A stretch of 34,320 nt of DNA from Gemmatimonadaceae bacterium (GTDB taxonomy: Bacteria > Gemmatimonadota > Gemmatimonadetes > Gemmatimonadales > Gemmatimonadaceae), in the NCBI GenBank assembly GCA_017881685.1, contig JADGQR010000137.1, positions 1 through 34,320 on the forward strand, given 5' to 3'. The position numbers and the translations under genes were made by a program. Shown here piece after piece: positions 34,253 through 34,320 of this stretch; the first letter of the stretch is position 1; each line of letters begins with the position of its first letter. The notes under the pieces were generated by a model. That model saw nothing but the letters and a program-made list of their open reading frames with translations. It searched no databases and had not been told where the DNA came from.

Positions 34253-34320
34253 ATGAACGAACGCCGACGTCCTTTTCGTCGCGGCCGAGGCCCACGCCCG
34301 TCCGGTCCTCGTACCAACGA
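34253..34320 (+). CDS. Possible N-terminus of a basic Arg/Gly/Pro-rich protein, cut by the window end
   Basis: From ATG 34253 the frame reads MNERRRPFRRGRGPRPSG and on to the window end, a strongly basic RG-rich leader of the kind that precedes RNA-binding proteins such as pseudouridine synthases, helicases or Rho. No ribosome site is visible and only 22 codons are available, so the call is tentative. The 192 bases before it (34061-34252) hold no other gene that I can support. Confidence 0.35.
   Translation, partial: MNERRRPFRRGRGPRPSGPRTN

Noticed and set aside
33955-34317. A 120-residue minus-strand frame at the window end
   Set aside because: It overlaps the TPR gene in another frame and the antisense of an RG-rich leader; no domain or ribosome site.

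Overview
The window is an ordinary-looking chromosomal segment (roughly 58-60% G+C by eye) of an aerobic, respiring, Gram-negative-type bacterium. The combination of a caa3-type oxidase operon, a DUF1800/DUF1501 pair, a PBP1A with the variant GFSTITMQ motif, several TTG starts with good Shine-Dalgarno sites, and word-like palindromic repeats between convergent genes suggests Gemmatimonadota or a close relative. That placement is inference from gene content; no rRNA or database comparison was available. There is no transposase, phage, CRISPR array, rRNA or tRNA that I can recognise.

Layout. 1-210 is the C-terminus of a class II fumarase/aspartase. 342-5342 is a compact cytochrome c oxidase operon (subunit II with fused cytochrome c, subunits I, III, IV, then the CtaG assembly factor), ending tail-to-tail with an uncharacterised membrane protein (5339-5869, minus). 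6047-10497 holds a PBP4-type carboxypeptidase, a saccharopine/lysine dehydrogenase-like enzyme, a small CoA-binding protein and a secreted putative lipoprotein. 10545-17214 (minus) is an unusual block in which gyrA lies between two c-di-GMP genes: a membrane PAS-GGDEF-EAL protein upstream and a GAF-GGDEF cyclase downstream. 17416-19919 holds a PH-like protein, a membrane TM-helix protein, a zinc ribbon and an MDR oxidoreductase. 20013-24044 is a run of odhB (E2), lpdA (E3), a GNAT acetyltransferase and PPK2. 24204-26249 is a decayed patch: a Cys-rich membrane protein, a frameshifted carboxypeptidase-regulatory-domain gene, and a 43-codon tail of a second PPK2 that runs antisense through the 3' end of a trypsin-like protease. 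26361-29559 is the DUF1800/DUF1501 pair. 29666-32888 is a divergent pair, PBP1A and a CE4 deacetylase lipoprotein, with start codons overlapping or only 13 bases apart. 33135-34060 is a TPR protein translationally coupled to an AhpD/CMD-family protein.

The most interesting non-coding signal is a set of large inverted repeats and word-like repeats that occupy every convergent gene gap longer than about 20 bases between intact genes (7610-7726, 17710-17838, 29560-29665, 32889-33134). Two of them (7618-7727 and 17712-17833) are copies of the same element. They differ by a compensated base pair (C:G in one, G:C in the other), which is direct evidence that the stem is maintained, most simply as a bidirectional terminator.

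The genes are mostly housekeeping: respiration, the 2-oxoglutarate dehydrogenase complex, DNA supercoiling, peptidoglycan synthesis and turnover (DacB, PBP1A and perhaps the CE4 protein), and c-di-GMP signalling.
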